Assembly: GCA_949752735.1 (NCBI GenBank)
Contig: OX457040.1
Location: 6,658,097-6,722,096, forward strand
DNA from: Lumbricus terrestris
Lineage: Eukaryota > Annelida > Clitellata > Crassiclitellata > Lumbricidae
DNA: 64,000 nt
Direction: 5' to 3'
Shown: piece after piece, positions 11,355 to 25,000 of the stretch
How the letters are laid out: every line of letters begins with the position of its first letter
Position numbering within the stretch: position 1 is the stretch's first letter
Position numbers and translations under genes: made by a program
The notes under the pieces: generated by a model
Seen by the model: only the letters and a program-made list of their open reading frames with translations
The model's database searches: none
What the model was told of the DNA's origin: nothing

Positions 11355-12733
11355 CACTGTGAGCCATAAAAAACCGGGCCACTTTATTTTTAGCTATATC
11401 TCGGTCGGTATTTTAACAATTTTTATAATTTTTGTGTCGTTTGAAAGAAAAATTAAATCTCTACGATTTACTTATTTACTTGCGCGATGACGTCATATCC
11501 GTTTCGCAGCATAATGTAAATAAAGTTGATGGTTGAAAATTTGAGTTAAAATTTTAAAATGTTGAGCTTTGAGGATAAAATTTTAATTAAAAATCTGCGG
11601 GAATGCCAAAATTATTCTTCTAGACGATTAATTAAGGAGTTTCCGAACAAGAATATTGGAAAAGAAAAACATTATATGATTTTTTGCGAAAGTTGAGAAC
11701 TACCGGTTCAGTTGAACGCGCTGCGGGAAGTGGTCGGCCAAAATCGTCGCGAACTGAAGATAATATCGCCGCTGTCAATGAATTGGTTCAGAGCCAGAAA
11801 GACAAGCCTAAAACACATCTTTCAACCAGACAAATCGCGAGAGAGCTGAATCTTACACAAACGACGGTCAGACGCATTATTCATAACGATTTGGAACTGA
11901 AATGCTTAAAAAGACGACGGGCTCAGGAACTGACCACCGCGAATCGTCAATCTCGTTTGGTACGAGCTAGACAATTGCTGCAGCGTTTCTCAGTATCGGA
12001 TGTCGGTTTCATTTTCTTCACTGGTGAAAAGTTATTTACAACAGTTGCTGCGCCGTCAAACACTCAAAATGATCGTATTTATGTGCCTCGTTCAGTGTCT
12101 AAGAAACAGATTTCATCAGACCGTCTGTTGCGTACCAGGACAACATTCAGCAAGTCGCTCATGGTTTCCGTGGGAATTTCGAAACTCGGTCGCACAGAGC
12201 TGATATTCGTTGACCCGGGAGCCAAAATCAATGGCCAATATTATCGAGACGTGATGTTAGCACAACATTTGTTGCCACAAATGCGCCACATTGCTGGCGA
12301 CATGTTCATTTTCCAACAAGATTCAGCTCCGGCGCATCGGGCTCGTGAAACAATTGAGTATCTGTCTCGCAATGCACCATACTTCATAGGGCCAGAGACA
12401 TGGCCACCCAATTCGCCTGACCTAAATCCAGTCGATTATTCCATCTGGTCCATTATGGAACAGCGCGTGTACCAAAAGCGCAATCAGAAAACTTGTGAAC
12501 TTCGGCAGTGTCTCGTATCCGTCTGGAACGATATGGAACAACATCTTATTGACACTGCAATTGATTCGCAAGACAAGTTTAACATACATGTAGGATGAAA
12601 TCGATAATGTTTATTTCTGCTCTTTAGAGTATTGATTCCTGTTTAAAATAATGCAAAAAGTGTAAAAATCGATAAAGAAATGACAGAGATATAGCTAAAC
12701 ATAAAGTGGCCCGGTTTTTTATGGCTCACAGTG
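11355..12733 (+). mobile_element. Tc1/mariner element of maT (DD37D) type, 1,379 bp
   Basis: Long inverted ends start CACTGTGAGCCATAAAAAAC and continue through CGGGCCACTTTAT. They match for roughly 45 bp with few differences and are flanked by TA dinucleotides (11,353-11,354 and 12,734-12,735), the Tc1/mariner target. It contains one transposase frame in the plus orientation. Length and architecture are full size, so this is a near-complete copy, inactivated by the lesions listed for its transposase. Confidence 0.95.
11559..12598 (+). pseudogene. maT-type mariner transposase, frameshifted, catalytic Asp lost
   Basis: The start at 11,559 (MLSFEDKILIKNLRE) leads into the N-terminal helix-turn-helix. 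An apparent 2-bp insertion near 11,650 shifts the frame, after which a 304-codon frame (11,684-12,598) runs to the end. It has SVERAAGSGRPKSS (GRPR-like linker), LSTRQIARELNLTQTTVRRI (second HTH), then the catalytic domain. The first catalytic block reads FFTGEKLFT where the family has F/W-T-D-E, so Asp is replaced by Gly (codon at 12,023). The second is FQQDSAPAHRA and the third NSPDLNPVDYSIW. I count 37 residues between the last two Asp, the DD37D spacing of maT mariners. The usual C-terminal GGHFEH motif is also missing. It cannot be active as it stands. Confidence 0.93.
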
Positions 12734-12749
12734 TATATTATAATTCCGA

Positions 12750-13439
12750 AACACTTTCCATATGTTTGTTTGTTTGTACGCTTTTGACTCTTCCCTGCAG
12801 AATAGGCTCGGAAATGAAACAGCGTCGGTTAAAAAAAATTATTGCAATCGATTCTTACCCAAATTATAAGGTCATCGCAACTATTTTCAGGTTTTAATTC
12901 ACTTTAAAACAAGAATTATTAGCGTTTTAAGACAGATTTCATCATTAATTGATCACGCCAGCGCGTTAGGGAAGAGTCTGCTCCCGCATGACGTCATACC
13001 CGCCCAGTAATAATTTCCGCAGCGCCCCGCAGGGGTGGGTCAAGTTTGGCTTTTTGGGGATGCGAGGTGGGGTGGAGGGTTGGCGAAAACCCGAAATTTA
13101 GCAGTCAACGATGGGTACCAGAGTGGAGTAGTGTTTAAAACCCTAAATTTCTCTTTAGAACTCGAGTTATTAGCGTTTTAAGACAGATTTCATCGATCAC
13201 GCTTTGGTAAACAGTATCGAGCTTTAGTAAAAGACTCTACAGCCCGAATGACGTCATACAAGCCCAGTAATAATTTCCGTAGCGCCCCGCAGGGGCGGGT
13301 TACGTTTGGCTTTTTGGGGAAGCGGGGTGGGGTAGAGGGTTGGCGAAAACCCGAAATTTAGCGGTCAACGTTGGGTACCATAGGGAAGTAGTGTTTAAAA
13401 CCCTAAATTTCCCGGGCAACGCCGGGTTACACATCTAGT
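12750..13439 (+). mobile_element. Helitron-like element, copy A
   Basis: The 3' end has the hairpin CCCGGGCAACGCCGGG followed by GTTACACATCTAGT, the hairpin-plus-CTAGT terminus of Helitron2/Helentron-type elements. The 5' part (GTTTGTTTGTTTGTACGC, then AATTGCAATCGATTCTTAC near 12,840) matches copy B at 44,195-45,056. The 5' boundary is approximate. There are no TIRs or TSD, as expected for rolling-circle elements. It holds two tandem units, described separately. Non-autonomous. Confidence 0.8.
12905..13430 (+). repeat. Two tandem units of about 250 bp inside Helitron-like copy A
   Basis: Unit 1 (about 12,905-13,150) and unit 2 (about 13,155-13,425) share GTTATTAGCGTTTTAAGACA, GACGTCATAC, CCCAGTAATAATTTCCG, GCGCCCCGCAGGGG, GGTTGGCGAAAACCCGAAAT and GTTTAAAACCCTAAATTTC. 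They are about 85-90% identical by eye. Internal tandem units are common in non-autonomous Helentrons. Confidence 0.8.
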
Positions 13440-13622
13440 CAAAGATAAGAAAGACGACAATGATGATTTCGGTGAATTTCGCGAAATAACACTTTATAAT
13501 TATAGTTCCTGAAAATATTGTATAAAAGGTGTCTTGTGAAAACAATTTTGTTATTATTGTTTTATGGGTGTAACAAGGCCTATGTGCACATGCATACGTG
13601 TATAATTATATTGTTACGTATA

Positions 13623-14389
13623 CACTGAGTCCGGTTAAAAAGTAGCCCTCACAAAAAAAGTGTCATAACTCGGTCAAAACTTTTAGGATTTGTTTGAAAT
13701 TTTAAAAACAGCAACATTCACCTTATTTACACGAGATCCTAGAATGGATTAGAAATATTCGTGTTTTTGAAATTTATGAACGTTTTAAATGCACCACTGA
13801 AAAATTAAACTTTTCAACATGGAAACCTGAAAGGAAGTGAAATTTAGCTATAAATGGTGCTCAAAATGTTCTTCTTGTTCACGGACACACGACCGTAGAC
13901 GTAGTAGATTAGTAGCTGTCCCGGGAGACACTCGGTTTCATACCCAGCAGCTGTGGCCGTCCAGCAATCCATACTCTTGATCCGGAGTACACGGACTGGA
14001 GGAGCGCGTTTTCGTTCACGCGTTTTCATTACATCGATAACCGTAGGGCGTAGGGCGGGTCTGATTGAAGAGAGGCAGCTGTTTGACCACGTGATCATCG
14101 ACCGGAACATCAAACAGTGGCGTCCACGTCTACGGTCGTGTGTCCGTGAACGAGGAGGACATTTTGCACACCAGCTATAGCTGAGCTTCACTTTCTTATG
14201 TAAGGGCCTATGTTGGAAACTTTAATTTTTTGGTGTTCCAACGCAAACGCTCATAAATTTGACAAACGACTTTGGAATCTCGTGTAAATATGGTGACTGT
14301 TGCTGTGTTTAAAATTTCAGACAAATCCTAAAAGTTTTGACCGAGTTATGACACTTTTTGCGAGGGCTACTTTTTAACCGGACACAGTG
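13623..14389. mobile_element. Foldback mariner built from two inverted transposase 3' ends
   Basis: Ends are CACTGAGTCCGGTTAAAAAG (left) and its inverted partner CACTGTGTCCGGTTAAAAAG (right), each followed by TAGCCCTC and ACTCGGTCAAAACTTTTAGG. TA duplications flank it at 13,621-13,622 and 14,390-14,391. The inverted similarity runs on for about 270 bp per arm. Each arm ends in the C-terminus of a mariner transposase: CVRERGGHFAHQL and a stop (plus strand, ending about 14,180), and CVREQEEHFEHHL and a stop (minus strand, about 13,895-13,855). Normal mariners carry this only once, at the 3' side. It is a non-autonomous rearranged derivative. Confidence 0.9.
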
Positions 14390-14569
14390 TATATGCGAAA
14401 ATACATATGAACACAAACCATGCATACATGTACATATATAAATATGCATGTGTCTATACAATAGGGATTACTTATTTTCATGAATCAATAGCGCGCATAT
14501 TGAATATTTAATATCTCGAGTTGCGTTCTAGATAGTTAGTTTGAATCGGTTGAAATAGTTGTAGTGTAG

Positions 14570-14637
14570 ATTTCATGAAAGGGCGCTATATAAATCCATA
14601 TGCTGGCACTGAATGAATGAATGAGTGAATTGTGTTT
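14570..14637 (+). repeat. LINE/SINE 3' tail
   Basis: GAAAGGGCGCTATATAAATC plus (GAAT)n, the 3' tail motif; the 5' half of the hairpin has decayed. Confidence 0.65.
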
Positions 14638-15469
14638 CAGCCTAGTAGGTCATAGCTGTTGACATTGATTTCCTAATGCAAGCTTGAAACCCCTGCTTAT
14701 TCTTAGTCTCGACGAAGACGATCAACACAACTGCCCTCCTTCTGAATCCAGACTTTGGTCTGACACTTCTCGAGGATGGCAGAGGATGCGGCTGGAAATG
14801 GTCTGAGCTAAATATAATTATTGTTTGAGATATGTCCGAGTAGAATTAACACGACGTCACGAAATGAGCAAATACGGGTCTAAATAGAATCCGAAAGAAT
14901 TGAAATAAAGGTGTGGTATATACTATATAGGAAGGCAGTTCTTTGTGTGTATTTGTTTCTATTAGAAATCTATACTTAAAAGTTAAGATAAGCGCGTGAT
15001 TTAATTAATGACTTCGTGCAACCGAATTACCTAAGCAATTTGTTTTATTCATTCAGTTCCCACTCTCTTGATCCGCTGAATCCCTCACCTAATTGTCAAC
15101 AAACCAACCAATTTTAGCGATAACGTTTCAAAGACGTTGCGTAATAGAAGAACAGCTTCCATGAGTCTAGCGACATCTTTGGGCATAAAAAGCCATTACA
15201 TCTTTATATTAGTGGGGAATATTTGTAGTTATCGACGCAATACAGCAACTTATCAACCATGCAGTCGCCATTCTGATTGGTGTGCGCTGTGAGAGGCGCT
15301 TTATAAATTTATAAATACAATAAATAAATACAATTCGTCGCCATTCGTAACCATTAATTTGTTCAGCCAAGGTTGTTTCAATTTGGGAATCGTATTTTAG
15401 AAACAATAGTTGTGCTACTTCCATGCATCTGTGATCGGCCCATAATGAGTAATCAGATTATCTTTCTCT
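14638..15469. repeat. Spacer with small repeat copies
   Basis: No gene. At 14,720-14,775 is a diverged minus copy of the GCCAGTCCC motif, at 15,050-15,115 the GATCCGCTGAATC repeat, and at 15,283-15,330 GAGAGGCGCTTTATAAATTT with an (AATA)n-like tail (LINE tail, plus). Confidence 0.5.
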
Positions 15470-15905
15470 CTTCTACTCAAAAAACGAGAACCGCTCTTTT
15501 CAGTTACTGGATCTAAATTTTTGTACGGTCTTCCTGCATCTGTTCATTCTGCTCACTATCTATGCACCCACATCTGTCCGCTATGATCTCTTATTCTATC
15601 CTCAAGTCATGTAATGTCTTGCGTCTCTCAAATTGCTTATCAACCATGATACACAGTCTACAGTGACTTAGCTGTATTATTATCGTAAGTCTTTCTATTT
15701 ATGTAAATATATTATGTTAGTTGCAAGTGTCTTAGAGGTGTCTACTGTGTTATGTTATGTCACTTCGACATCGTCACTAGTCGCGATAATCATTACTCCG
15801 TGTGTTTTGCCGTATATGACACCAGCAACCACGAGTCCAGTCCAAGACAGAACGTTGGCGATCCATGATATTCTCGTTGGCTTGGCGCTGTATAATAGTA
15901 TATAA
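15470..15905 (+). pseudogene. Decayed CR1/L2-type LINE C-terminus
   Basis: Near 15,480-15,560 one plus frame reads REPLFSVTGSKFLYGLPASV followed by HSAHYL, matching the RSFSVxGPxxWNxLPxSVRSAxSL block. Downstream frames are broken. TTGGCGCTGTATAATAGTAT at about 15,880 looks like the remains of the 3' tail. Confidence 0.6.
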
Positions 15906-16644
15906 TTATTGCATCTGGTATCGGGCCAGTTCCGGGATATCGCGGTTATCCAACCCATCCCATGGTGAGAGTGGTTAGGCCAAGCAGAGTTTTGTATTAA
16001 AACTGTTATTATAGCTACTTTTAAATACGTTTGAAGGCGTGTAACTGAAGCACGTATTGCTGACCATTAACTGACATATTTTTGTCACCTTAGCCGTTGA
16101 CGATTATCTTACGTGGCCTCTTTGTATGAAGGAATAGGTCATTGGTGACTTTCTGGTTTTGTTAACGTTGCTTCATTACGAAATGATCTTCTGAATATTG
16201 ACCTCAGTGCTGATTGAAAAAGCCACTGTTTTCGGTACATACATTACTATACTATATTGAATCGTGAGCAAACATTTAGCCTATAGTACACACTGACGCA
16301 ATAGAAGTTATTATTATTATTATCGATGTCAATATCAGTTGGGAGTGTCCCCCCACCGACCCCAACATTCGTCGGTCACTGTCTTCACCTTCCTCTTTAT
16401 AGTTACAATGCTAATGCGCAAAGCGTGTTGTTCATCCAATCTATTACGAGGCCTATGACATCAACAGTCCTTTATGTAAATGCAGAAATGTATTCAATGT
16501 ATTGAAAAGAAAAAGTTATTTAGAAAAGCCAAAGCATACCATACAAAATCAGTTAATGAAGACGACGCTTATAAAAAATTGCTGTATAATAATGCTTAAA
16601 TTCTCGAGAGCCAAAGTGCTTTTATACAATTTAACAAGGAAAGA
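15906..16644. other. Spacer without genes
   Basis: No coding signal. A short (TTA)n run lies at 16,309-16,322. Confidence 0.4.
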
Positions 16645-16648
16645 TATG

Positions 16649-16686
<38 letters not shown>

Positions 16687-16848
16687 TACTCGCTTACTTA
16701 CTTACTCACTTACTTACTTACTTACTTACTCACTCACTTACTCACTTACTTACTTACTCACTCACTCACTTATGCTTACTTACTTACTCACTCACTTACT
16801 CACTTACTTACTTACTCACTCACTCACTTACTTACTTACTTACTTACC
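16645..16848. repeat. (TTAC)n array with TCAC variants
   Basis: About 200 bp of CTTA/CTCA units, the second such array in the window. Confidence 0.95.
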
Positions 16849-17099
16849 ATTAGGCCAGGTATTAATTCTATTGCTGAAAAGCAAGGCGATAGTAATATAC
16901 ATTCCATATGCGTAGGATGCGGAGAATCAGAAGGGAAGTCCATCCATGATAGTCCTGGCGTTCCTTTACTTCTGGCTTGGAGTTACCTGAAAAATGCTCT
17001 GCGCAACATTATTATTATTACATAAATTTATTACGCGCGCAAGGTCACACCAAAGTGTGAATCTGAGGCGCGGGATTTCATTGGGATTTCAACACTTAC

Positions 17100-17590
17100 T
17101 AACACACCGCTTGATCTCCCAGCTCTAACTTACCGTGATCAAATGTTGTGTCACAACAGAAATTCACTTACTGAGCTTAAGATATTACCAAGTTGGAGTG
17201 TTCTCAACTTCCAAAATAGCCACCGTTTCATCGCTTTTTCAACCTGGTATACCCAGAGTTCAACGTGGAGTCTCAGGTGTTTTAGGTTGCATTATGCGAT
17301 TCGAATGATAAGAACTATTCAGAATTACATGTATATTTTGCGACATCGACTGCCTTTCCTACAATTCGCTAGTGCTAAACGTTGTTTTAAACACCTTTTA
17401 AAAAGATACCTTTTCCAAATATAAAACTACCGCTGTGCATTCGTTTCAATGCTATTTTCATTTTCCATCCGGATGGTAAAAACTAACTTGTAATCGTACA
17501 TTTGAAACTAAGCCTTGTTCAAAGTGATTTCTATTATAGCGAGCGACCTCTTGAATATTATTACAACTCGATCAGGTATTTAGGGATCAC
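17100..17590 (+). repeat. Dispersed repeat, copy 2, with LINE C-terminal coding
   Basis: Partner of 9,246-9,850. The frame ending at 17,424 reads RLPFLQFASAKRCFKHLLKR then YLFQI and a stop, which fits the FKxxLKTxLF end of CR1/L2-type RTs. It suggests the recurring AACACCTTTT motif in this window is RT C-terminal coding DNA. Confidence 0.65.
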
Positions 17591-18529
17591 GTCATCGACT
17601 CTCACAAGCATAAATTTCTCTAAACACAATCAACTGCCAATTGTTAATTTGTATGTAGTACGCTAATATCCGGGTCTCAAAGTGTGACAGGACGGCCATG
17701 GACGGCGTTCATGCACTTATTTTTCAAATCCGAATGCCGTCCTGCCATTTAATTGGCCAGCACATACGGAAAAGTTGAGGCGGTGTCCAGGCACTTCCTT
17801 TTTACACTTTAAGCACTGGCTATATCTTAGGACAATGCCAACATTGGGAAGTGATTTCAATATCCATAATCGTCCCCAGTCATACCTGCAAAAACACCAC
17901 GTTCAGTATTTCCACCAGTGCATTTTGAATTTATAATTATGTTTAACCAGTCCATGCATGGATCTACCAGTAACACCAATTCGAAGCAATAATTGTCGAT
18001 ATGGTGTTTACCTAGAATCCGACGTGTCCAGTATTATGGACCTCAAACTGCAAGAACAGCTCAAATTTATTGTTTGCGATGTCACACGCATTGTTTGCAT
18101 GAGATGTTTGAAAACACTGGAAATGCTCTGAGTAATTTGAACAAAGAGGCGTTACATAAATTCACGAATGACAAAAAGCTGTAAAAATACAATTTTCAAT
18201 CTACACACCTTTTAAAGTTTTCTATATTCAAATATAAGAGTAGATCCTAAGCGCAAATAATCAATCACTTGTCTGTGTCTCAAACGCTACATTATTTTGT
18301 ACGTCGTGATTATACTTAATTATACCAGTCATAATCCACAACACTTGTTTACTGGTCACATCTATTGAAATACTTATGACGTGCAGCCATTCGTTCATGG
18401 TCCCCCTCCATTGCTCTTGTATGTGCCTCTCATGGATGCTTGCCAAACCGTCTCTCGCTGAGTTCCACCAATGCGCATGCAGCTCACATGGTTTGGCATT
18501 CAATAATAATAAATATAATAATAAATATA
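17591..18529. other. Spacer without genes
   Basis: No recognisable gene. GGACGGCCATGGACGGC (17,690) and ATGCCGTCCTGCC (17,733) form a loose inverted repeat. Around 18,500 are short (AATA)n runs. Confidence 0.4.
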
Positions 18530-20535
<2,006 letters not shown>

Positions 20536-22985
20536 GGTGTTTAATGTCAGGCTGGAAGTTATATGGAAGTTATACAGATATGGACACGGAGAGAGAAATG
20601 AGAGGGGACAAATGCTGGTGGAGTTCTGCGCGGAACACAACCTGTTCATCACTAATACGCTATCACGAGTTCACGACTACACAACAGACACCGATACATG
20701 TGGAAAAGCCAGGATGGACATACTAGGGCACAACTGGATTATATTCTAATTGGCAAACAATGGAAACAAACGATCAATAACGCACGGATATACATGTATC
20801 TCAGTGGGGACTGTAACTCTGATCATAATCTAGTGATATTAACAATGCAGTTAAGATTCAAGAAAAAGAAAAGAGAAAGACCGCTGCTTCTGGACTTCGA
20901 GAGACTTAGAGATTTACAGGTCGCAGAGCAATATCAAGTAGAAATCTCAAACAGGTTCGAAGCACTGGAGAGCATAGAAGAACCACGCACACCAGATGGA
21001 TTATGGCAGCAACTGAAGGAAGTTACACGGGGAGCAGCAAACGAGACAATAAGGAAAGGGAACCAACACAGAAAAAAGAACTGGATCTCAGAAGATACAT
21101 GGAAACTGATCGAGAAGAAAAGGGAGATAAAGTCTAAATCTGATACAGAATACAAGAAGCTGCGATCTGAGGTACAAGCAGGACTCTGGAGGGACAAACA
21201 AGAAGAACTTGATTCACTCTGCAAGGAATTGGAAGAAAATGCAAACAAAGGCAACAGCAGACCTGTCTTTCAAACAATAAAGAGGCTCACAGGAAAGTTC
21301 ACACCACGGCACACTATCATTGGAGACATCAATGGAAAGAAAATCACAGATCCAATGGCAGTAAACAGCAGATGGAAGGAATATTGCGAAAAATTATACG
21401 ACGAAGAGGAAGAAGAAGTAGTGATTTCCTATCAAGAAAGAGAACCACCACCATTGATTGAAGAGATCAGAAGAGCAATAACGAGAGCAGCGTCACGAAA
21501 GGCCCCAGGTCCGGACGATATAGCAGTTGAATTATTAAAGTTTGGAGGAGAAATGACAAAGAGCAAGTTGCACGAGATTTGCGTAGAGATCTGGAATACA
21601 GGAATATGGCCAGAGGAATGGACACAATCAACGTTCATACCGCTTCCAAAGAAAGGAGACCCGCTTCAATGCGGAAATTATAGAACAATCGCATTAGTCT
21701 CCCACGCAAGCAAGATCTTGTTGCGTGTAATACTGGAAAGAATGCAAAACAGACTAGCGGAAGAAATCGCTCCAGAACAGGCAGGATTTAGACCAAAACG
21801 AGGCACAAGAGATCAAATAGTGAACATGAGGATCATCTTGGAGAAGGCAACAGAGAGGAAACAACCGTTGTATCTCTGCTTCATAGACTTCTCCAAGGCT
21901 TTCGACACGGTTAGGCACGACCAGCTGTGGCTGGCCATGCTTGACACGAGATTCCCACCGCAGCTGGTAGAACTAATCAGAAATTTATACAGACAACAAC
22001 ACGCTAACGTGAGAACGAACGACCTCACATCAGCATGGTTCAGGGTAAAGGGAGGGGTCAGACAAGGGCGCAACCTCTCACCATGCTTATTTAATATTCT
22101 ATCGGAGCAGGTGATGCGGATAGCATTGGAAGGCTTTGTGAAAGGCCTTAGAATCGGAGGAAGGATTATAAACAACCTCAGATAGTTATGCTGATGATAT
22201 TGTTCTGATTGCTACATCTCCGGGAGAACTTCAAGAAATAGTGAACCGAGTAGAGAAGGCAGCAGAACAGTTCAACCTGAAGATAAATGTAGGGAAGACG
22301 AAGGTCATGACAACCACTGATGAGATTTTGACAACAGAAGTAAGCGCAGGACAGCTGGATCAAGTGGATTCATTTGTTTATTTGGGATGTCGGGTTACAA
22401 AGGATGCAAATTGCACGGGAGAAGTAAAATCAAGACTTGCGATGGGAATGACGAGTCTGGTAAATATGACGAAGATTTGGAAAAATAAAGCTGTCAGCAA
22501 CAGAACAAAGACGAGACTACTAAGGCATTGGTGTTTCCAGTGGCGACATACGGGTGTGAAGCATGGACCTTAAAGAAAGAGGAGGAAAGACGCATACAAG
22601 CATTCGAGAACAAATGTCTTAGAAAAATATTAAGAGTTCCATGGACAAAAAAATTGACCAACGAACAGGTGTACTTCATAGCAGGAACAAAGCAAGAACT
22701 GTTGACCCACGTAAAAACAAGAAAGTTGCGATACTTCGGACACGTGATGAGACAGAAAAAGGAAAGCATAGAAAACAACCTGATGACGGGACTGATGGAG
22801 GGAGAAAGGGGAAGAGGAAGACCAAGAATGGCATGGATAGACAACATCTTGAAATGGACTGGACTTTCGGGGAGGAGGTTAATGAACATGGCAGGAGATA
22901 GACAACTGTGGAAAATGCTCATCCATTCGTGCAGCCAACCGTCGCAGAGCGACGATGGCGGAATGACATGACATGACATTAAGAA
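20536..22985 (+). pseudogene. RTE-type LINE: endonuclease end plus complete RT, frameshifted
   Basis: The longest coding remnant in the window. At about 20,570-20,750 is the end of the APE-like endonuclease (GERNERGQMLVEFCAEHNLF then ITNTLS), followed in the next frame by HTRAQLDYILIGKQWK. The RT runs from about 20,780: KAPGPDDIAVELLK, NYRTIALVSHASKILL, EQAGFRPKRGTRDQIV, CFIDFSKAFDTVRHD (motif A) and KGGVRQGRNLSPCLFN. A 4-bp insertion (TAGT) at 22,182 splits the catalytic YADDIVLI box from what precedes it, and a 1-bp deletion near 22,526 shifts the thumb (VFPVATYGCEAWTLKKEEER). The C-terminus has LRYFGHVMRQ, GRGRPRMAWIDNILKWTGLS and DRQLWKML. It ends in TGACATGACATGACATT, the same tail as at 59,381-59,412. 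No TSD seen. Inactive. Confidence 0.93.
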
Positions 22986-24079
22986 AATGATACAATACTA
23001 TTTATAGAGTCTGCAAACAAAATTAATCCAGATCCATCGGGGTATGTTGTGTGTATTTGCGAACGAGGCTTCGGACGTCATAATAGGATGACGTAGGATG
23101 ACTATTAGGTTTAAATCGTCGATTCAAGTCGTCAATAATTTTTTGGAAATTAGTTGTCTAAAACTTTATCGTTTGTACGGATTTATTATTATCGATGGGT
23201 CTAACTGTCCTATATAGTTAACTGTCGCAGTATTAAATATCGTGGATTATAATGTATGCAGTAATTAGAGAGACTTCTATTAATCTGGAAACATTATCGT
23301 CGGATCCATAGATGTGTATAATGTCTTCGTAGAATGGCTATTTAGAGAAACTCTCAGCACAGAAACTGAGGGTAACATGCCATCAAAGAGCGAGACAATG
23401 ACGTGGGAAAACGTGTCATCATATAGGTTACTCCTTAGCGATAGAGGAAGGTCATTTCAAACAGTGCTAGTCCCAAGCATGCAGAAAGGAGGAGGGGACG
23501 CTAATGATGTTTGTTATCACACAGAGTCGTTAAACTAAAAACTATTACTATAATCTATTGACTTCGATATTCTGACTTTATACATAGCAGCTAAACCATG
23601 AAATAATAATAATTATTATTATTATTATTATGGGCGCCCACCCTAATGAAAGATTATTGATTATAAGATGAAAAGACGCACTGTTCTGTATTCTTCAAAA
23701 CATCTATAGCAATGCCATAAACCTTTATTGTAAAGCACAATCACCGATGTTTTCAAGCGTATTTAACCCGTGTATGGCCATAATAATCGTCACGCACTAT
23801 ATAATCGTCTCATTAATTTACACACCTTTATTAATTATTTTATCTTGATATAAAAATTTGTCTGGGACAAGAACCGGTTGTTATCAGTTCTCAATTATAC
23901 TCTAATGCATATTTTAATGTGTAGAATTCATGATTTTGAATAATTCTGTAATACTTAAAATAGGCCTAGCAATGGAATAAATTGATTTTTGTCCGTTGGT
24001 TTTGGCATAAATAATTGTTATTTAAAATATCTCTAACCGTAGCATATGCCGTACTAAGCAAATTAACAAGTTCCCTATT
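22986..24079. repeat. Spacer with one motif copy
   Basis: No gene. At 23,465-23,537 CAGTGCTAGTCCCAAGC, AGGAGGAGGGGACGCTAATG and CACACAGAGTCGTTAAACT form a plus copy of the dispersed motif. A small (TTA)n lies at 23,605-23,630. Confidence 0.5.
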
Positions 24080-24475
24080 TCACAGCGCATCTCCTACCGA
24101 GTTGCTGCATTTGTTTGGCGATGCTTTATTGATTGTGCTCCATCATACCTGTCAAGCCTTTGTCGACCTGTCTCCGACCTTGCATCCGGTCGAACTCTTC
24201 GCTCTACGACTACGGGGGACCTTTTGGTTCCTCGAGCTCGCACTTCTACCAGACAGCGCCGAGCCTTTTCTATTGTGGGTCTCGCTATCTGGAATGGCCT
24301 CCCGCTAACCTTGCGACTAATGCATAGGCTAAATTCGCCCGCTTTTAATAAGTTGCTTAAATCCTTTTTTTTTAGCTGTGGCTGGGCTGAGAACGCCTTT
24401 GAGTAGGCTTCTTGAAGAGGCGCTATATACATTCTCGAAGTGAATGAATGAAGGAATGAATGAAGAAAGGAAGGA
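24080..24475 (+). pseudogene. CR1/L2-type LINE 3' end with hairpin tail
   Basis: In the frame at 24,224-24,406: VPRARTSTRQRRAFSIVGLA then IWNGLPLTLRL, then FNKLLKSFFFSCGW and a stop. The 3' hairpin region (GAACGCCTTTGAGTAGGCTT...GAAGAGGCGCTATATACAT) and a (GAAT/GAAG)n tail follow. A frameshift near 24,220 separates the N-terminal part (LRSTTTGDL). 5'-truncated and dead. Confidence 0.85.
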
Positions 24476-24784
24476 ATTATCGTTGCTTAATATTTCCAGT
24501 TAGATTGTTGCTGTTTGACGAGAGTGGGTCATAAGAAAGTTAGTCAACAGTTTAACAATGAGTCGCAATCGATTCCCATCTCGTTTGATACACTAACGGC
24601 ATCAAACTGTGTTGATGACAATATCCTTAAGCAGAGAGAATAAAGAGACGATGATGCCCTCGTTAATTTGTGTTACGGAATAGTATCGTTTATCAGCAGT
24701 GTATAATTTTCGAGATTTATATAAATATACGTTGATTCTGACGAATAAATATAATATTGATGGATAGCGTTTTGAAGGTGTATA
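24476..24784. other. Spacer without genes
   Basis: AT-rich; nothing recognised. Confidence 0.35.
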
Positions 24785-25000
24785 ATGCTACCAGACAGCG
24801 TCGAGCCTTCTCGGGTTGTTGGCCCGTCCACATGGAATGAGCTCCCGCTTGCACTACGCTTACTACCTCGGAATAATTTGCCTGCTTTCTACCAGTTGCA
24901 CAAGACCTTTCTTTTTAGCTGTGGCTGGGCTGGGAGCGCCTCTGAGTATGCTTCTTGAAGGGGCGCTATATAGGTTTTCGGAAAGAATGAATGAATGAAG
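24785..25000 (+). pseudogene. Second CR1/L2-type LINE 3' end of the same subfamily
   Basis: CTACCAGACAGCGTCGAGCC matches the neighbour at 24,245. Translated pieces are RQRRAFSGCWPVHMEWPPA-like in broken frames, then FYQLHKTFLFSCGWAGSASE and a stop. The tail is GGGAGCGCCTCTGAGTATG...GAAGGGGCGCTATATAGG plus (GAAT)n. Together with 24,080-24,475 it forms a direct pair about 530 bp apart, both ending in SCGW. Confidence 0.8.
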
